DNA from: Acholoe squamosa
Taxonomy: Eukaryota; Annelida; Polychaeta; Phyllodocida; Polynoidae
Assembly: GCA_949317995.1 (NCBI GenBank)
Contig: OX439036.1
Coordinates: forward strand, 9,404,356 to 9,468,355
Direction: 5' to 3'
DNA: 64,000 nucleotides
In this document: in pieces, positions 12,356 to 24,028 of the stretch
How positions within the stretch are numbered: the stretch's first letter is position 1
How the letters are laid out: every line of letters starts with the position of its first letter
Notes under the pieces: generated by a model
What the model saw: the letters and a program-made list of their open reading frames with translations, nothing else
Databases searched by the model: none
What the model was told of the DNA's origin: nothing
Made by a program: the position numbers and the translations under genes

Positions 12356-12502
12356 ACATATAATGTTAAAGGGGTCTCTGTAAAGGGCCTCCCTGAAGCC
12401 CCTTTTATCTTGTTGGCATTCAAGGGGCATTCTTTATAATACATTGTTTTTAGAATTTGTTGCAAAAATGACAGTGGCCAACTGAGAGTAAAAATAAAAT
12501 CA

Positions 12503-12573
12503 CATCAGGGGTTTGAACCTGTGTGGTCTAGCTTTCTAGTCCCAGGCCTTAACCACTACACTACATTGACTGG
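12503..12573 (-). ncRNA. tRNA-like sequence (A and B boxes), SINE or tRNA pseudogene
   Basis: On the minus strand TAGTGTAGTGGTTAAGGC resembles a tRNA A-box/D-arm and GGTTCAAACCCC a B-box/T-arm, spaced as in a tRNA. The anticodon loop does not close with seven bases, so it is not called as a functional tRNA. Confidence 0.4.
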
Positions 12574-12682
12574 TCAAACTTTCAAAGTCAAAGAGCCCTG
12601 TTTATCTGCAATCTGTTACTCAGTCAAAGTAGTAGCATACCACCATTCAGTAGATGTTCTAACACCCAAAGTATCAGCTGAG

Positions 12683-12763
12683 GACTCATGGTGTAATGGT
12701 TAGCACATGAGACTCAGGATCCAGCACTGTCTGGTGCATGGCTACGAATCCCATACGGGACAG
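12683..12763 (+). ncRNA. tRNA-like sequence (A and B boxes), SINE or tRNA pseudogene
   Basis: CATGGTGTAATGGTTAGCAC matches a tRNA A-box/D-arm. GGCTACGAATCCC is a weakened B-box about 50 bp downstream. The cloverleaf does not fold cleanly. It lies opposite in direction to the tRNA-like sequence at 12503-12573. Confidence 0.4.
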
Positions 12764-12804
12764 CATTTCCTCAACAATTTCATCTGATCTTCAAAAATGA
12801 CCTG

Positions 12805-12923
12805 ATTCATAAAACCTCCTGCTATGCTTGACCTGTTTCACAAAACCTCCTGCCAGAGCTGTCCCAATTCACAAAACCTCCTGCTAGATCTGACTTAATT
12901 CATAAAACCTCCTCCTATCCCTC
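12805..12923. repeat. 31-bp minisatellite, about four copies
   Basis: Units ATTCATAAAACCTCCTGCTA plus about 11 variable bases recur at a 31-bp period, directly after the tRNA-like sequence. They may be the tail of the same SINE-like element. Confidence 0.8.
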
Positions 12924-13106
12924 CAAACTGTAGAATGTGGAAATAAACATAAAGTAGGAACAATGGGGTTCAGAGCCAGGTGCAGTATAAACCATGATAT
13001 ACAACATGGCAAACTATAGTATTTTTTTTACCTGGGTTACAGTAGAACCATGTGAACCTTTTTTTCCAGTAAGAACAAGGGCTTCCAGAGTAACAAGTTC
13101 ATGGTT

Positions 13107-13243
13107 CAGTGGAGGATCCAGGATTTGGAAAAGTAGGGGGGGCGGCCCAAAAGGAGGGGGCGCATCCCCTATTTTTTGACAAATTTTGGGGTCCAAAATA
13201 TATAGGTAAACTCTTAAGTACTTGGCCTCTAAATCCGCCACTG
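13107..13243. mobile_element. Short inverted-repeat element with CAGTGGMGGAT ends
   Basis: CAGTGGAGGATCCAGG at the left mirrors CCTCTAAATCCGCCACTG at the right. The interior is G-rich. Confidence 0.65.
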
Positions 13244-13246
13244 TGG

Positions 13247-13478
13247 TTAACCCTTTAAGGGCTGTTCATGGCAGAGTGCATCATACCCAGTGGTTTGCTT
13301 GATCAGGCTCCGATGAAGTTCTGGCGAGGCTGCCCATCAGTACTGAGGCATCCTGCTCAACCTCCCTGCATGTATCAATCTTGTAGGGTTGGCGAGTTAC
13401 TCACCAGGGCAGCATTAATGCATCATGGCGACCAACGGGCATGATGCATTACATTAAAGCATTGGAGGCCGTTACGTA
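13247..13478. mobile_element. Family 1 inverted-repeat element, decayed copy
   Basis: Starts TTAACCCTTTAAGGGC; the interior keeps GTAGGGTTGGCGAG and CATCATGGCGACCAACGGGC. The right end is degraded. Confidence 0.7.
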
Positions 13479-13536
13479 GCATGGTAGTGTACCAGTGCCA
13501 TTGTTATGGTGTTAGGTCCCAGTGTCACTGTTGTCT

Positions 13537-13836
13537 TAAGGGAGTGGTCATTATTAACAGGGGAGGGGGGGGGGCTGGTGGCTTTTTGCTTGGACATATA
13601 AAATTCTTTTTACGCCCCCCCCCAATGTCAGTCAATTTTTTTTGCACCCCGCGCCAGATTTTCGAGCCCCTCTTTAGTCTACAGTAGTGCAGGGGCTTTT
13701 TTTGCTAAAAGAGGGAAGATCTTTTACCCCTCCCCCCAAGAGGGATCAAATTTTTTATGCCTCGCTCAGGAGGGGTCTGAATGTTTTACACCCCCCTCAA
13801 ACCCACCACTGTTGATAAATAATGACCACTCCCTAA
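13537..13836. mobile_element. Inverted-repeat element with GGGAGTGGTCATTATT ends
   Basis: TTAAGGGAGTGGTCATTATT at the left is mirrored by AATAATGACCACTCCCTAA at the right. About 300 bp, with G/C homopolymers inside; non-coding. Confidence 0.8.
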
Positions 13837-14713
13837 GGTGTTGTGGAATAAGGACCATAATTGCAAAGAAACTATCACCATAGGCTGTTACCTGTGCTGA
13901 AATAGACCCCAGACCGGGTGGCCATTTACAGACTCTTCACTAGTTGCAAATCTCGGGTCTTATCACAACCCTCTTAGTCAGGTTCCCTGCTTTTCCCCAG
14001 AGGATGGTGAGATATGTTCGTGCATTGAGCTATATGACTGGAAAGTAAACATCACAAAGAGGGAAAAGTACATGGAACCTTACTGAGAGGGGCGTGAAAG
14101 GGCAAACTGGTGGAGACTCTATTAGGATAGCCTGTTGCAAAAATAGCAAACAGTTTAATGATTTATTATAATTACTCCACTGATCAAAAGACATAAACGA
14201 ATTCTTTTTATTAGGTTTCAGTAAAAAGAAAATGTTTCAAAACCTGTAATGAAAAGGTTTTTATTGAACGTCAAAACAATGTTTTTGGTGTACATGTATT
14301 TGAAGTTTAAATCAAATGTTTGACAAACCTAATACAAACGTTTTCTTCATGTTAAACGGTATTTAATGCCAAAAGACTTGTATGCTAAATGGTTGGGTTA
14401 GGGCGCCATGTGTCTATTGGTCATGGATCCTTTGGGTCATAAGTCTAGAAACCCTCAACGAACTTTACATTGTAAAAATGTTTGTTCCATAAAATATTAA
14501 TTACAAAACATATTGAACAAACGTTCTTTCAGAATGTTAAATGAAAAGCAACTTTTAAATATGTTTTTGACGTCAGGAATTCATCTTTTGCATATTTTGC
14601 CACCCAAACATTCAATAAAAGTTGCCAGAGAGTATAGGCATGTATTTTTCTTGGCATTCTCTAGATACCAGAGGAAAAGGCCGTTAAGGTGTTGCACAAG
14701 TATACCTACCGCG
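13837..14713. other. AT-rich intergenic sequence
   Basis: Repeated AAACGTT/AACGTTT words at about 14200-14360 and 14460-14560 suggest remains of the AACGTTTT-type foldback elements seen at 16116 and 30363. No gene was seen. Confidence 0.4.
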
Positions 14714-14791
14714 TGGGCACAGAACGTTGAATCAACGTTAGAATAATGTTGATAAACCTTAACCAAACATTATTTAAACGTTCTGTGCCCA
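14714..14791. mobile_element. 78-bp foldback with TGGGCACAGAACGTT ends
   Basis: TGGGCACAGAACGTTGA is mirrored by AACGTTCTGTGCCCA. The same family as 15969-16064. It lies just downstream of the gene B stop. Confidence 0.75.
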
Positions 14792-15006
14792 ATGGAATAT
14801 GACACAATGTTAATGTGGACGATTTGTAGCATATAGTTCTCCAGAAAAGTTTTGAATTTGCAATTAGAGATGTTTTCCTCTCCTCTGAGATAATTTCTTT
14901 AGTTATTAGGAGTTTTTCACTGATAAATAGTATACAATATCCTCTCTGGTTCAGCAAATGTCTTCATGATACTTGTAGGTTGATGGGATTGCAGTAGGGG
15001 GTCTCT

Positions 15007-18000
15007 TCAGATTAGCGAGTTGTAGGTCTCACAGAGGTATTTACCTCCATTTTCCATTTTCACAGTGAAGTGCATGCATTGGTCATCCTGCTTGCACCTG
15101 ATTGGAGAGAGAATAAGTCCACATATGAGTCAAGAAAGTCAAGAAAGTGTTATCCCACCTGGCAAATATTTAACTACCGGGTAGTTCTGAGTAAGAGGGT
15201 TTGTGAAAAGATGTTTGTTCGTTGAAAAAAAAACACCTTTGAACATAATGAATTCAATCTAAATCACTTTTTAGACAATAACTCCACTTCTACATGGAAT
15301 ATTGACATAATTCTTTCAGTTCTATTGACCCCAATCATTGTAAATCATAAACCAAGTATTGGTTGATAATAAAACATTGTTGATATTAACATGAATATTA
15401 TGTTATCAGGAAATCATTACGAGACGCCAGAATGAATTTTCAAGTATAGGAATAGAGGCCGGCCCCGTGTACTAGCCTGGCCCGTGGATAGGCCTGGTCA
15501 ATTTGCCACTTACTGCTAATACAAGCCCGGGCTAACACACGGGGAAATACGGTATTTACCTGCGAGCACATCCAAAAGACAACATCACTACTTGCTTAGA
15601 TAGACCAGGTTCATCATTTGGTATATAGGTGAAGGAGGCTCGTCCTTCATCCAGAATGTGATCTGAAACATATCAATATTGTGATAAAACATTAAAGGAC
15701 GTCTAGCACAGACTCATCCCAATATGGGTACCTGCTCAATTACCGTTCATGAATTCGGGGGAACAATGCTCTGATTAGTCATGGGGTGGTCATGTGACTT
15801 GCTAAGAAGGGTAGTCTTAGCCATGCTCGACACCCTTTAAATATAATTTTATACAATTGCATAACTCAAAAATTTCTGACGCACGAGCTTGGTGGTTTTC
15901 CAATGTTTGAAAAAGTCATTGGTAACCATCAGGAATGCACAAATCCCTGCAGTCTTGGCTTGTTATATCCAGTGGGCACAGACCATTGAATCAATGTTGA
16001 AACAACATCGCTCATGGTTGATTAATGTTATTTCAATGTTGATTGAACATTCTGTGCCCACTGGGATTTAGTACAGCTGCACCAGTTTTGGATAAGATGC
16101 ACAGGACATCATGCACCCACTTGGCAAAAAAAAACGTGTTTTTTAACATTTGCAAACGATTTTATTTGGTTTGAATGAAAATATTTTTATTACGTTGAAA
16201 AAACGTTTTTAAACCTTTTTTTTCCTAACCAAATAAAAACGTTTGCTTTTTTGGCTTTTTCAACCAATTTTCACACAACCAAATAAAACGTTTTTTTATT
16301 TATGTTTCTTTTACGTTAAAAAACGTCTTAATAAAAACGTCAAAAAACGTTTTTTGAATACACATTTTGACGTTATTTTTACGTTGAAAAAAAAAACGCT
16401 TGGCAAACTTGGGAACCAAATAAAACGTTTTTTAACGTTAAAAACACGTTTTTCTGCCAAGAAGGCAGGTATATATAGCTGGAAAGAAAACTGCAGGGCC
16501 AGCAGAGAGAGCAGAACTGCAGTCTAAATGTCTGCTTATAATCTATTTATCCTTGGCCTACATCTATTGCAAATCGGACTATTATTAAGAATCAGGTTTT
16601 TTCCCAATGTAATACAAACTTCTGTTAGTTATATTAGAAGGTTTTGATAGAGCATTAAAAAAACGTTCCTCTATTTTTGAGTACATGTTTTGACCTTTTT
16701 CACATTCAAAAGAACATTTGAAGAACTTAAAAACCTAAAAAGAACATTTTTAGCATTAAACTAGTGACTTTTCCTGCGTTCAGGGTGATTCTATATGCCC
16801 CACCTATGGTTTGAAATGATCTGGCGGCTTTGTATGTACAGGGTTTAATGGTACTTATACTAAAAATGTCCACCTTGCTGTGACGAAGTTCTTGTTGCAG
16901 TGTAGACGATGGTAGCTGCGGAGGGGGTAGCTGCCATTGTTACTGTGGGAGAGGTAGGTGATTTGGTCGCGGTTATCTGAGAATTGGTTAATTTGGCTGA
17001 TGTCATCAGGAAGGCCTTTATTGTGGTTGAGATTGTTGGAGAGTTGGTTGTTGAAGTTGAGGTTGTTGTTAGAGCGTTGGTTGTTTTGGATGAGATTGGG
17101 AGAGAGTTGGTTGTTGAGATTGAGGTTGTTGGAGAGTTGGTTGTTTTGGTTGAGGTTGTGAGGGAGTTGGGTGGTTCAGTTGTGGTTGTCTCAGAATTGG
17201 CTGTTCCAGTTGTGGCTGTGAGAGAATTGGCTGTTTCAGTTGTGGTTGTCTGAGAATGCGCTGTTGCAGTTGCAGTTGTCTGATAATTGGCTGTTGCAGT
17301 TGTGGTTGTCTGAGAATGCCCTGTTGCAGTTGCAGTTGTCTGATAATTGGCTGTTGCAGTTGTGGTTGTCTGAGAATGCGCTGTTGCAGTTGCAGTTGTC
17401 TGATAATTGGCTGTTGCAGTTGTGGTTGTCTGAGAATGCCCTGTTGCAGTTGCGGTTGTCTGATAATTGGCTGTTGCAGTTGCGGTTGTCTGAGAATGTG
17501 CTGTTGCAGTTGTCTGATAATTGGCTGTTGCAGTTGGGGTTGTCTGAGAATGCCCTGTTGCAGTTGCAGTTGTCTGAGAATTGGCTGTTGCAGTTGTGGT
17601 TGTCTGAGAGTTGGCTGTTGCAGTTGCGGTTGTCTGAGAATGCGCTGTTGCAGTTGTCTGATAATTGGCTGTTGCAGTTGGGGTTGTCCGAGAGTTGGCT
17701 GTTGCAGTTGCAGTTGTCTGAGAATTGGCTGTTGCAGTTGTGGTTGTTTGAGAATTGGCTGTTGCAGTTGCGGTTGTCAGAGAGTTGGCTGTTCCAGTTG
17801 CCAATGGTGTTGGCAGGAGTGTAGTTGTTATGGGGATCCCAGTCCATTCCTCCGTAGACTGACCTGAAGGAAAATAGATAACATATCTATTGATAAAACC
17901 ATGGATCAATTTGTTCCCCTAAGGGGTTTCAGTTACCACGATAGGCACTTATAGTGTCCTTGATATTGAACAAATAGATGAAGCCAGGATCTAACACCAT

Positions 18001-21000
18001 TTCCTTTCCAATCATCTGCAGTGGTTTTGTAGTATACCTTATCAATTTTATAAACTGACTTGATTGACACTCACCAGCCTTACAGAGATAGTCATAGGAG
18101 TTTTTGCAGTTTTGATCTGACCAGCCATACGAGTAGTTAGCTTTCATTCTGCCACACGACTCGCCACCAGAATCAGGGTTGGAGCCAAACCATGCAACGA
18201 AGTCCATGACAGTGTTATCTGACCATGTGTAGGTTTTCCTACCAATGATCCCTATCCAGATCTTTTCAGATGTCGACCTGTTTTAGTTACAAATGTAGAT
18301 TTCAATCAGGGCAAATTTATCTGCTAACATACCCTCTGCATATAAGCCTAGGCTTATGGACCCTGCCAGAGATCTTCTGCAGCTAATAACCTATACTAAA
18401 GGGAACCACAGACAGGCCCGACTCGATCAGAGCGTCTGCGCGGTCCGATCGAGTCTGACAATATCAAACAAATTTGATCTTCCCAACTGGATCGGTCACC
18501 CTTTCCCTAACTACTGATCAAATCAGGCCCATCTGCGGTCGTCTTAAGGGTGCGGCTTATAAAGAGTCTTGACACTACAAAACTGAACTAAAATAGTACT
18601 GCAGCTGCAGCTCAGGGGCCATCCATAAATGACGTCATGCTGGAGGGGGAGGAGGGGGGTTGAGGCTTGGCATGACGGAATTAATTTTCCATATACCTTC
18701 AGCATTTTAAAATTGACAAAAAAAAAACATGACGGGGGAGTCAAAAATGGTTAAATTTCGCATGACGTCATTATTGGATGGCCCCTTAGCACTGTTTCTA
18801 AAGTTATAGGGGCAGCTTGTAGTATCTTACTGAAGGCGAATACAATGCAAATTATCCTCAATATCTTTATTCTTTGCAATGTGTCTTCCTATCAAATTAG
18901 TGGCACTGTTCTAGTAGTGTTTGTTTTCTCTTTTGATGTCTTAAGATAACATTTATTTTGCCACTGGTCAATACCTCACCATGGACAAATTGAATGAGAG
19001 ACGATAGGTTTATGCTCTTTTTTCCATTTTATGAAACATTAATTGATGGAAACTCATGTAGAGTACTCTAGTTATGCTACACTCAAGAAAAGTTGTAATC
19101 ACTGAGAAGACTATGTCTTGTTAACCCTTCAAGGGCCGCTGATGCATTAATACATCATGCCCATTGGTCATCATGATGCACCAATGAAGTGGTGGCGAGA
19201 CTGCTCACCAGCACTTCTTTGGAGCATCATGACGACCCTCCAGGACTATATATGTGTTAACCCCGTAGGGTTGGCATGATGGTTTAATGAAGTGCTGGTG
19301 AGCAATTTTGCCAGTACTTCATTGGTGCATCATAACGACCGATGGACATGATGCACTCTTGCATCAGCGGCCATTAAAGGGTTAAAAATAAAAACCACAC
19401 TCACACAAAGTCTGCGAGGAATGCCTGTTCCTCACTGCTGTGGATGCTTGCTAGGTGACCGCCCTCAGCCACACAGGTTGCCTCAGCATCTACCCAAGGT
19501 GTCTCAATGGCATACAACTTGTAGCAGAATGTTCCATAAACACTGTACCCAGCAAGATGTGCACAATGACCTGAAAACATTTATAAATGTTAAGTAATAC
19601 ATAGAGATTTAAGATCTGTAGGCTTATAAGAAAACATCACATTTTGATCATGCATTCACCATACTTTTTTTTTCTGCAAAGAATTATACACAAACCTGAC
19701 ATTGGCGTGAACTATGTGAACTATCCTTTATCCAAAACTAGACGAAACTCTTGCCTTGTATTGTATTTATATATATTTTCCATGAAGCACGTTTGTTTGG
19801 TCCAGATTGCATTGCCTATGGGGGGAGCTGTGTAGTCTAGATATATATGTCCCCATGTTACGTGCTGATTTTAAGATTTGCTGATGTCACATATACCATG
19901 TAAATACCCATGTTCCATTTAGGAACCTATTATAATAACCTGCATATAATAGTCAATATGAAAACTCGCAGGACATAGGCTTTTGTCAGCAAAATTGGTG
20001 CTGGGCTCGCTGACATTGCCAGACTGCAGGACCGAATGTTTTGCTGTAATCTTGGGACCACCTTAGGCTCCAATTTGTCTTTATGACTTGCAAACTCGAC
20101 CATTATAAAGGTTTATGCAGTTGAGAATAAAAGGCATTACTGTTTCTTCAGATTTGAAAGAGTTCAATGACTAAAATAATTCTAGTTTTCCTTCCTGACA
20201 ATGATAATCTTTAGGTGTTCTGCCATGCCAAGAGTAATCTGGGCCTGGAGAAGATTACAATCTGTGGGACCGAGTGGCCTGTGAGGTGGATCAGTTTTCA
20301 TAATGATTGGTATAAGGCGCACCCCGAATATAAGGTGCACCCAGACTTTGGATGTGCCTTATACGCAAGGTACTAGTGTACCACGTCCCATGTCAAATTT
20401 GATAACTCACAATGTCATATCATGGCTCATGGCCCTAATGGCCATATCACATGTCATTTCTCTTTTGTATTTAAAAAAATATTTTGCTTCCTCAGACATT
20501 TATCCTTTCACTTTCCAAATTTGAATTAGCAAGGTCAACATTCCACAACAGAAAACATAAACTATTCTGCAATCATATATGTGGCTCTGGCAAAAAGAAA
20601 AGAAAGAAAGGGTAGGAAAAGTTGGAATATTTGTAATAAAAATACAAAGCTTTCAATAGTCTAATTTTGCTGAATGAATATATAGGAACACTTATCAAAA
20701 ATAGGGAAAGGTATAATGAATCTACCAGGTCTTCCTGTTAAACTAATCAGTGAATCATCATAATCATAATATTATTTCAGTGAAGTAGTGTAGTTTCTAC
20801 AATGAAGCAATGAAGCCCCAGGTGGCAGTAGAGTGGTAAAAGAAATTACTCTCTGTGAAAATAAAGATGAGTCCCTAGCAACTTTGGGACAAGGCTTTCG
20901 CCTTTATTTTTTTTGGAGTTGCTTGCCGCGTAGCGGCCTGGAGCGCAGCGACCGTAGCAACTTCATTATGTTTTCGGTTTGTCAGTGACGTCACGGTCAC

Positions 21001-23158
21001 CTTGTGATGCAATTTGTGACGTCATATGTCGGCCGTGATGTCACACATCGGCCGCAGAGTGGCAACTCCTATCCATGGTCCTAGCCACATTTTTCTTGTT
21101 TACGGTGTATATAGATATATACACCTACCTTGCACTGAGGAAATTGCTGTCTCGGTGAGCGCCATTCCATTAGAGGTTGGTGCAGTCATTGTATCAGAGG
21201 ATGGTGCAGCGGGGACATCAGCGGTTATTGTGCTCAGGGTTGTCTCCACTAAAGATTGATCTGGGTTAAAAGTGAAATTAATCACCTACTAATCATATTT
21301 GTCAGGGAGCAATTTTCTCCCTCTTTGAGATTTAGCTCACCCTAAATTAGAAAGTTCGAGAAGTATTCAGATTTTTGTAAAAGTGTCGCATGAAACTAAA
21401 ACACCTCTTCCCCGATGAGCCCCTGCAATTATTAAAATAGAAAGGTAAAGATCTGCTCAAAAGGCATTGAGTGAACAGTGCAAGGTACATTAAAGTCCCT
21501 ATTCCCAGTACATGTCATTGTATCGATAGATTCAATGCTTGCCTAGCCTAGCTCGACTGATCCCCCTGTGGGGTGTTTCAGAAGCAGGTAATGTTTACAA
21601 CCGGTCATAAGGAGATATGATAGCAGTTTTAATAGTGATTGTAGGCTTATAACTGCAAGTGTTTCTAAAGCATTACCATTATCTTACTGTGTCTATAACT
21701 ATATGACTGGCGAGAGATGATAATGGTTGCAGTTGTAAGTTTAGAATCTAACAGTTTTAGAAACAGATATTTGATGTTCATTATCATGTCCGGCTTCTGA
21801 AACACCCCCCTGGCCTCCCCTACCCCCTCCCAATCATATAGGTTTGGGGCAAATTATAAGCAGAGCTGGATATAAACACACTCCCTGTTGTTGCAAGTAA
21901 CTTCGGAAATGTCATGTTTACATTTTTAAATCTCATGTTTACAATTTAGGAATATCAACAGCCCATACCTTAGACACCCTCTGGATAACCTTTCATGGGA
22001 ATATACCAAAATATCGCATAGTGGAGCCTCCGCTATGATACAGCTGGAAGGCATTTCTCAAGATGGTACAACTAAGCACAACTACAGCAATTTTAAACAC
22101 TCAAAATTAGAGTAGGATTTGATGTAATGCTTTACCAATGCTCCGTGTGATCAGCATTAAATGCACCAACTTTTTAAGAGTTTGGTAGGGCAGTCGTACC
22201 AGTGCAATCATTAGTGACCACTAGATGTAGGACTGTAATGGCATTATAGTGAGGGATCCCACTATGACCTGAAGGGGTCTGGTCATATATATGGCAAATA
22301 TATCGACTCACCAGCTTTACAAAGGTAGTTATAGGAACTTGTGCAGGGTTGATCTGACCAGAAGTATGAGTTATCAGAATCCATTCTACCGCAGGACTCG
22401 CTATTACTGCCAGGGTTAGCACCATACCACGCTGTGTAGCCCACAACCGAGTTGTCTGACCATGTGTAGGTTTTCCTACCAGATATCCCTATCCAGTTGT
22501 TTGTAGACGTCGACCTGATTTAGTGATAAATATAGATGCAAAACACGGAAAAAATAGACACAAGCTTTCCTGTTATTTTAGGTCAGTTTCTGAGTAATTT
22601 TCACAATGTTTATTCATTTATTTATTTTTTTTGGGGGGAAGGGGGTTTAGTCCTCCCCCCATGTCTCGGATTGAGGTGCGGGCCCTCTCACCCCCCCGTT
22701 CCAACATCCCTGAGACTCAATGCTGAGCAGGCAGATCTGACTAAGTAACATCATTTATTCATTAGTTCATTGATTAAACTTCATTTTGATACTGACACGA
22801 AACCTGCGAGGAACGCCTGCTCCTCACCGCTGTGGATGCTCGCTAGGTGGCCTCCATCTGCCACACAAGCCGCCTCAGCGACTGACCAAGACATTGCGAT
22901 AGTATAGAATCTGTAGCAGTGTGATCCAAAACTGCTGTACCCAGGAAGATGGGAACATGGATCTGAAAAAGACATCATTTTAGAAATTAAGTGGTGAGAT
23001 AATTCCAGTATAAGGTCACACATGAAGGGTTTTGACAAGATTGCAGATGAGTGAACCTTTAGATGTATGATCATTGATTGTTACAAAAGAATATACTCAC
23101 TAGCCTTGGAAATAGACATCCACAGGGGGATGCACAGCAGGAAGAGAAGGGTCCTCAT
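15007..23158 (-). CDS. Gene B: secreted two-CTLD lectin with long Thr-rich repeat stalk and PAN-like C-terminus
   Basis: Nine minus-strand exons: 23158-23101, 22962-22797, 22514-22312, 21260-21129, 19570-19405, 18277-18075, 17863-16874, 15662-15560, 15097-15007. All are GT-AG; the total is 2112 nt, giving 703 aa plus TGA, with no frame conflict. Residues 1-19 (MRTLLFLLCIPLWMSISKA) are a signal peptide. CTLD1 is about 20-143, a Thr/Ser linker 143-187, CTLD2 187-310, the repeat stalk 310-640 and the PAN-like module 640-703 (FGCAR, RCKQDDQCMHF, YLCETY). Both CTLDs keep the disulfide cysteines, WIGI and W-S-D. They carry NPG (CTLD1) and NPD (CTLD2) where EPN or QPD would sit, so the sugar preference is unclear. 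The stalk repeats 10-residue units such as TTATATANSQ. Likely secreted recognition lectin; the ligand is unknown. Confidence 0.9.
15457..15553. mobile_element. Short inverted-repeat element in gene B last intron
   Basis: GGCCCCGTGTACTAGCC is mirrored by GGGCTAACACACGGGG, and the right end runs into AAATACGGTA. It ends about 6 bp from the donor of the exon 15662-15560. Confidence 0.55.
15969..16064. mobile_element. 96-bp foldback with CCAGTGGGCACAGA ends
   Basis: CCAGTGGGCACAGACCATTG is mirrored by TCTGTGCCCACTGG; the interior has AATGTTGA repeats. It lies in a gene B intron. Confidence 0.8.
16116..16463. mobile_element. AACGTTTT-rich foldback element
   Basis: Starts CCCACTTGGCAAAAA and ends CGTTTTTCTGCCAA; almost every 20-bp stretch is a variant of AAAACGTTTTT or AACCAAATAAAACG. 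Related to 30363-30689. Frames inside are artefacts. Confidence 0.8.
17220..17800 (-). repeat. 30-bp coding minisatellite in the gene B stalk exon
   Basis: About 19 units of roughly 30 bp (some 24 bp) lie in tandem inside the largest exon of gene B. On the minus strand each unit encodes 10 residues of the type TTATATA[NH][SY]Q. Pairs of units form a 60-bp higher-order repeat. Because the unit is a multiple of three and has few stop triplets, at least four reading frames stay open across the tract. Only the minus frame joined by the splice phases is taken as coding. Length variation between alleles is expected for such a tract. Confidence 0.9.
18615..18785. mobile_element. Inverted-repeat element with GGGGCCATCCATAAATGACG ends
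   Basis: The left end GGGGCCATCCATAAATGACG and the mirrored right end, with one small gap, carry TGACGTCAT just inside. About 170 bp in a gene B intron. A related end is at 63699. Confidence 0.8.
19121..19385. mobile_element. Family 1 element, best-preserved copy, TTAA at both ends
   Basis: Begins TTAACCCTTCAAGGGCCGCT and ends AGCGGCCATTAAAGGGTTAA, so both ends are TTAA followed by CCCTT in inverted orientation. TTAA target duplication plus CCC ends is the piggyBac pattern. Two internal hairpins. It lies in a gene B intron about 20 bp from the donor at 19404. Confidence 0.85.
20305..20375. repeat. GTATAAGGCGCACC repeat fragment
   Basis: GTATAAGGCGCACC, ATATAAGGTGCACC and mirrored GTGCCTTATACGC in 70 bp, in the gene B intron between CTLD2 and the linker. 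Confidence 0.55.
20860..21080. repeat. GC-rich tract with repeated TGACGTCA words
   Basis: TGACGTCA-type words recur at about 20986, 21017 and 21037, with mirrored GTAGCAACTTC / GTGGCAACTCC nearby. It sits immediately upstream, in transcription terms downstream, of the gene B linker exon donor. Possibly an old inverted-repeat element. Confidence 0.4.
22042..22280. mobile_element. Family 2 inverted-repeat element, partial
   Basis: Starts CTGGAAGGCATTTCTCAAG and contains GGTAGGGCAGTCGTACCAGT, as at 54960 and 56490. The right end is missing, next to the gene B CTLD1 exon 22514-22312. Confidence 0.7.
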
Positions 23159-23224
23159 GTCTGCTTCACTTCTTGCATACCTCTCGACTCAAGTGCAAAA
23201 GGGTCTCTAAGACGGGGCTAGAAG

Positions 23225-23259
23225 GACTGATCACATCTCACCTACCATAACCATTTAAA
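23225..23259 (-). promoter_or_regulatory. Candidate TATA + initiator of gene B
   Basis: On the minus strand TTTAAA (23254-23259) lies about 31 bp upstream of the A in TCAGTC (23225-23230), which fits the animal initiator consensus. That would give a 5' UTR of about 70 nt before the ATG at 23158. The initiator and about 20 bp after it are conserved upstream of gene C, which supports function. The TATA element is weak there. Confidence 0.5.
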
Positions 23260-24028
23260 GGCTACATAATGTATTAATATACTACATAGTTAATGATCTG
23301 ACACAATCACCTGCATTACCTGCGACAGTGAAAATACTTTATTTTCTCTGGCTATGTCAAACAATAGTAGGCAAAAGTTTCTGAATGCCAGAAAAAAAAC
23401 ACAGCCGTTTACAAATGTTTTCTTTACCCAAATATTTTCCTAACCTACCCAAAGTTAGAAAGCTACAAAGTTGCCTCACTGCACATGGCCTTGGAGGCAA
23501 GGGTTAATGCAAAGCAATCTTAAGCCACCAATCAATGGGTCATACCTATAGTTACCCAGTACCTGGTCCATGTTAAGTACATGTGGAAACATCTTAGAGA
23601 AAGCTTACTGGTGAATATTATTGATAAGTTCTCAGGGTCAGGGTCACTATTCCACCTCCAGGGGCTGTTACTGTCACTCAGGATATGGGTCAGGTCGCCA
23701 GAAAGCAGTAGATTTTGTGTTTTGGGGTCATTTTGGACTTTTATTGCTCTGGAGAAATAAGTTTTGAAACAATGTTGTCTTACATAGACTCATTTGATAG
23801 AGGACACTTAGGGCTATCAGAAAGATGTAAATTTGTGGTCATTCATCAAAAACTCTAAGACTTATAGCCTGCCAAAGTGAAAAAAACGACTAAATTTCTT
23901 CTTTTTATGATTTTTGTATTTTTTACAAGTGTCCTGTATTGAATAAATAACATCTGGAGTATCCCAACATTAACTGTGTGTCTGTCAGCATTTGTCTCCA
24001 TGTGAGAGCAGCTTATGTGAAATAATTC

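Noticed and set aside
12503-12763. Functional tRNA genes
   Set aside because: The A and B boxes are tRNA-like but neither cloverleaf closes properly, so they are reported only as tRNA-like.
16243-16527. 94-residue Lys/Phe-rich frame
   Set aside because: Lies in the AACGTTTT-rich foldback element.
17220-17800. CRISPR-like regular 30-bp spacing
   Set aside because: There are no unique spacers and the units are contiguous coding repeats in an animal gene.
17236-17867. Long open frames on the plus strand and in a second minus frame through the 30-bp repeat
   Set aside because: They are by-products of a repeat whose unit is a multiple of three; only the minus frame that fits the splice phases on both sides is coding.
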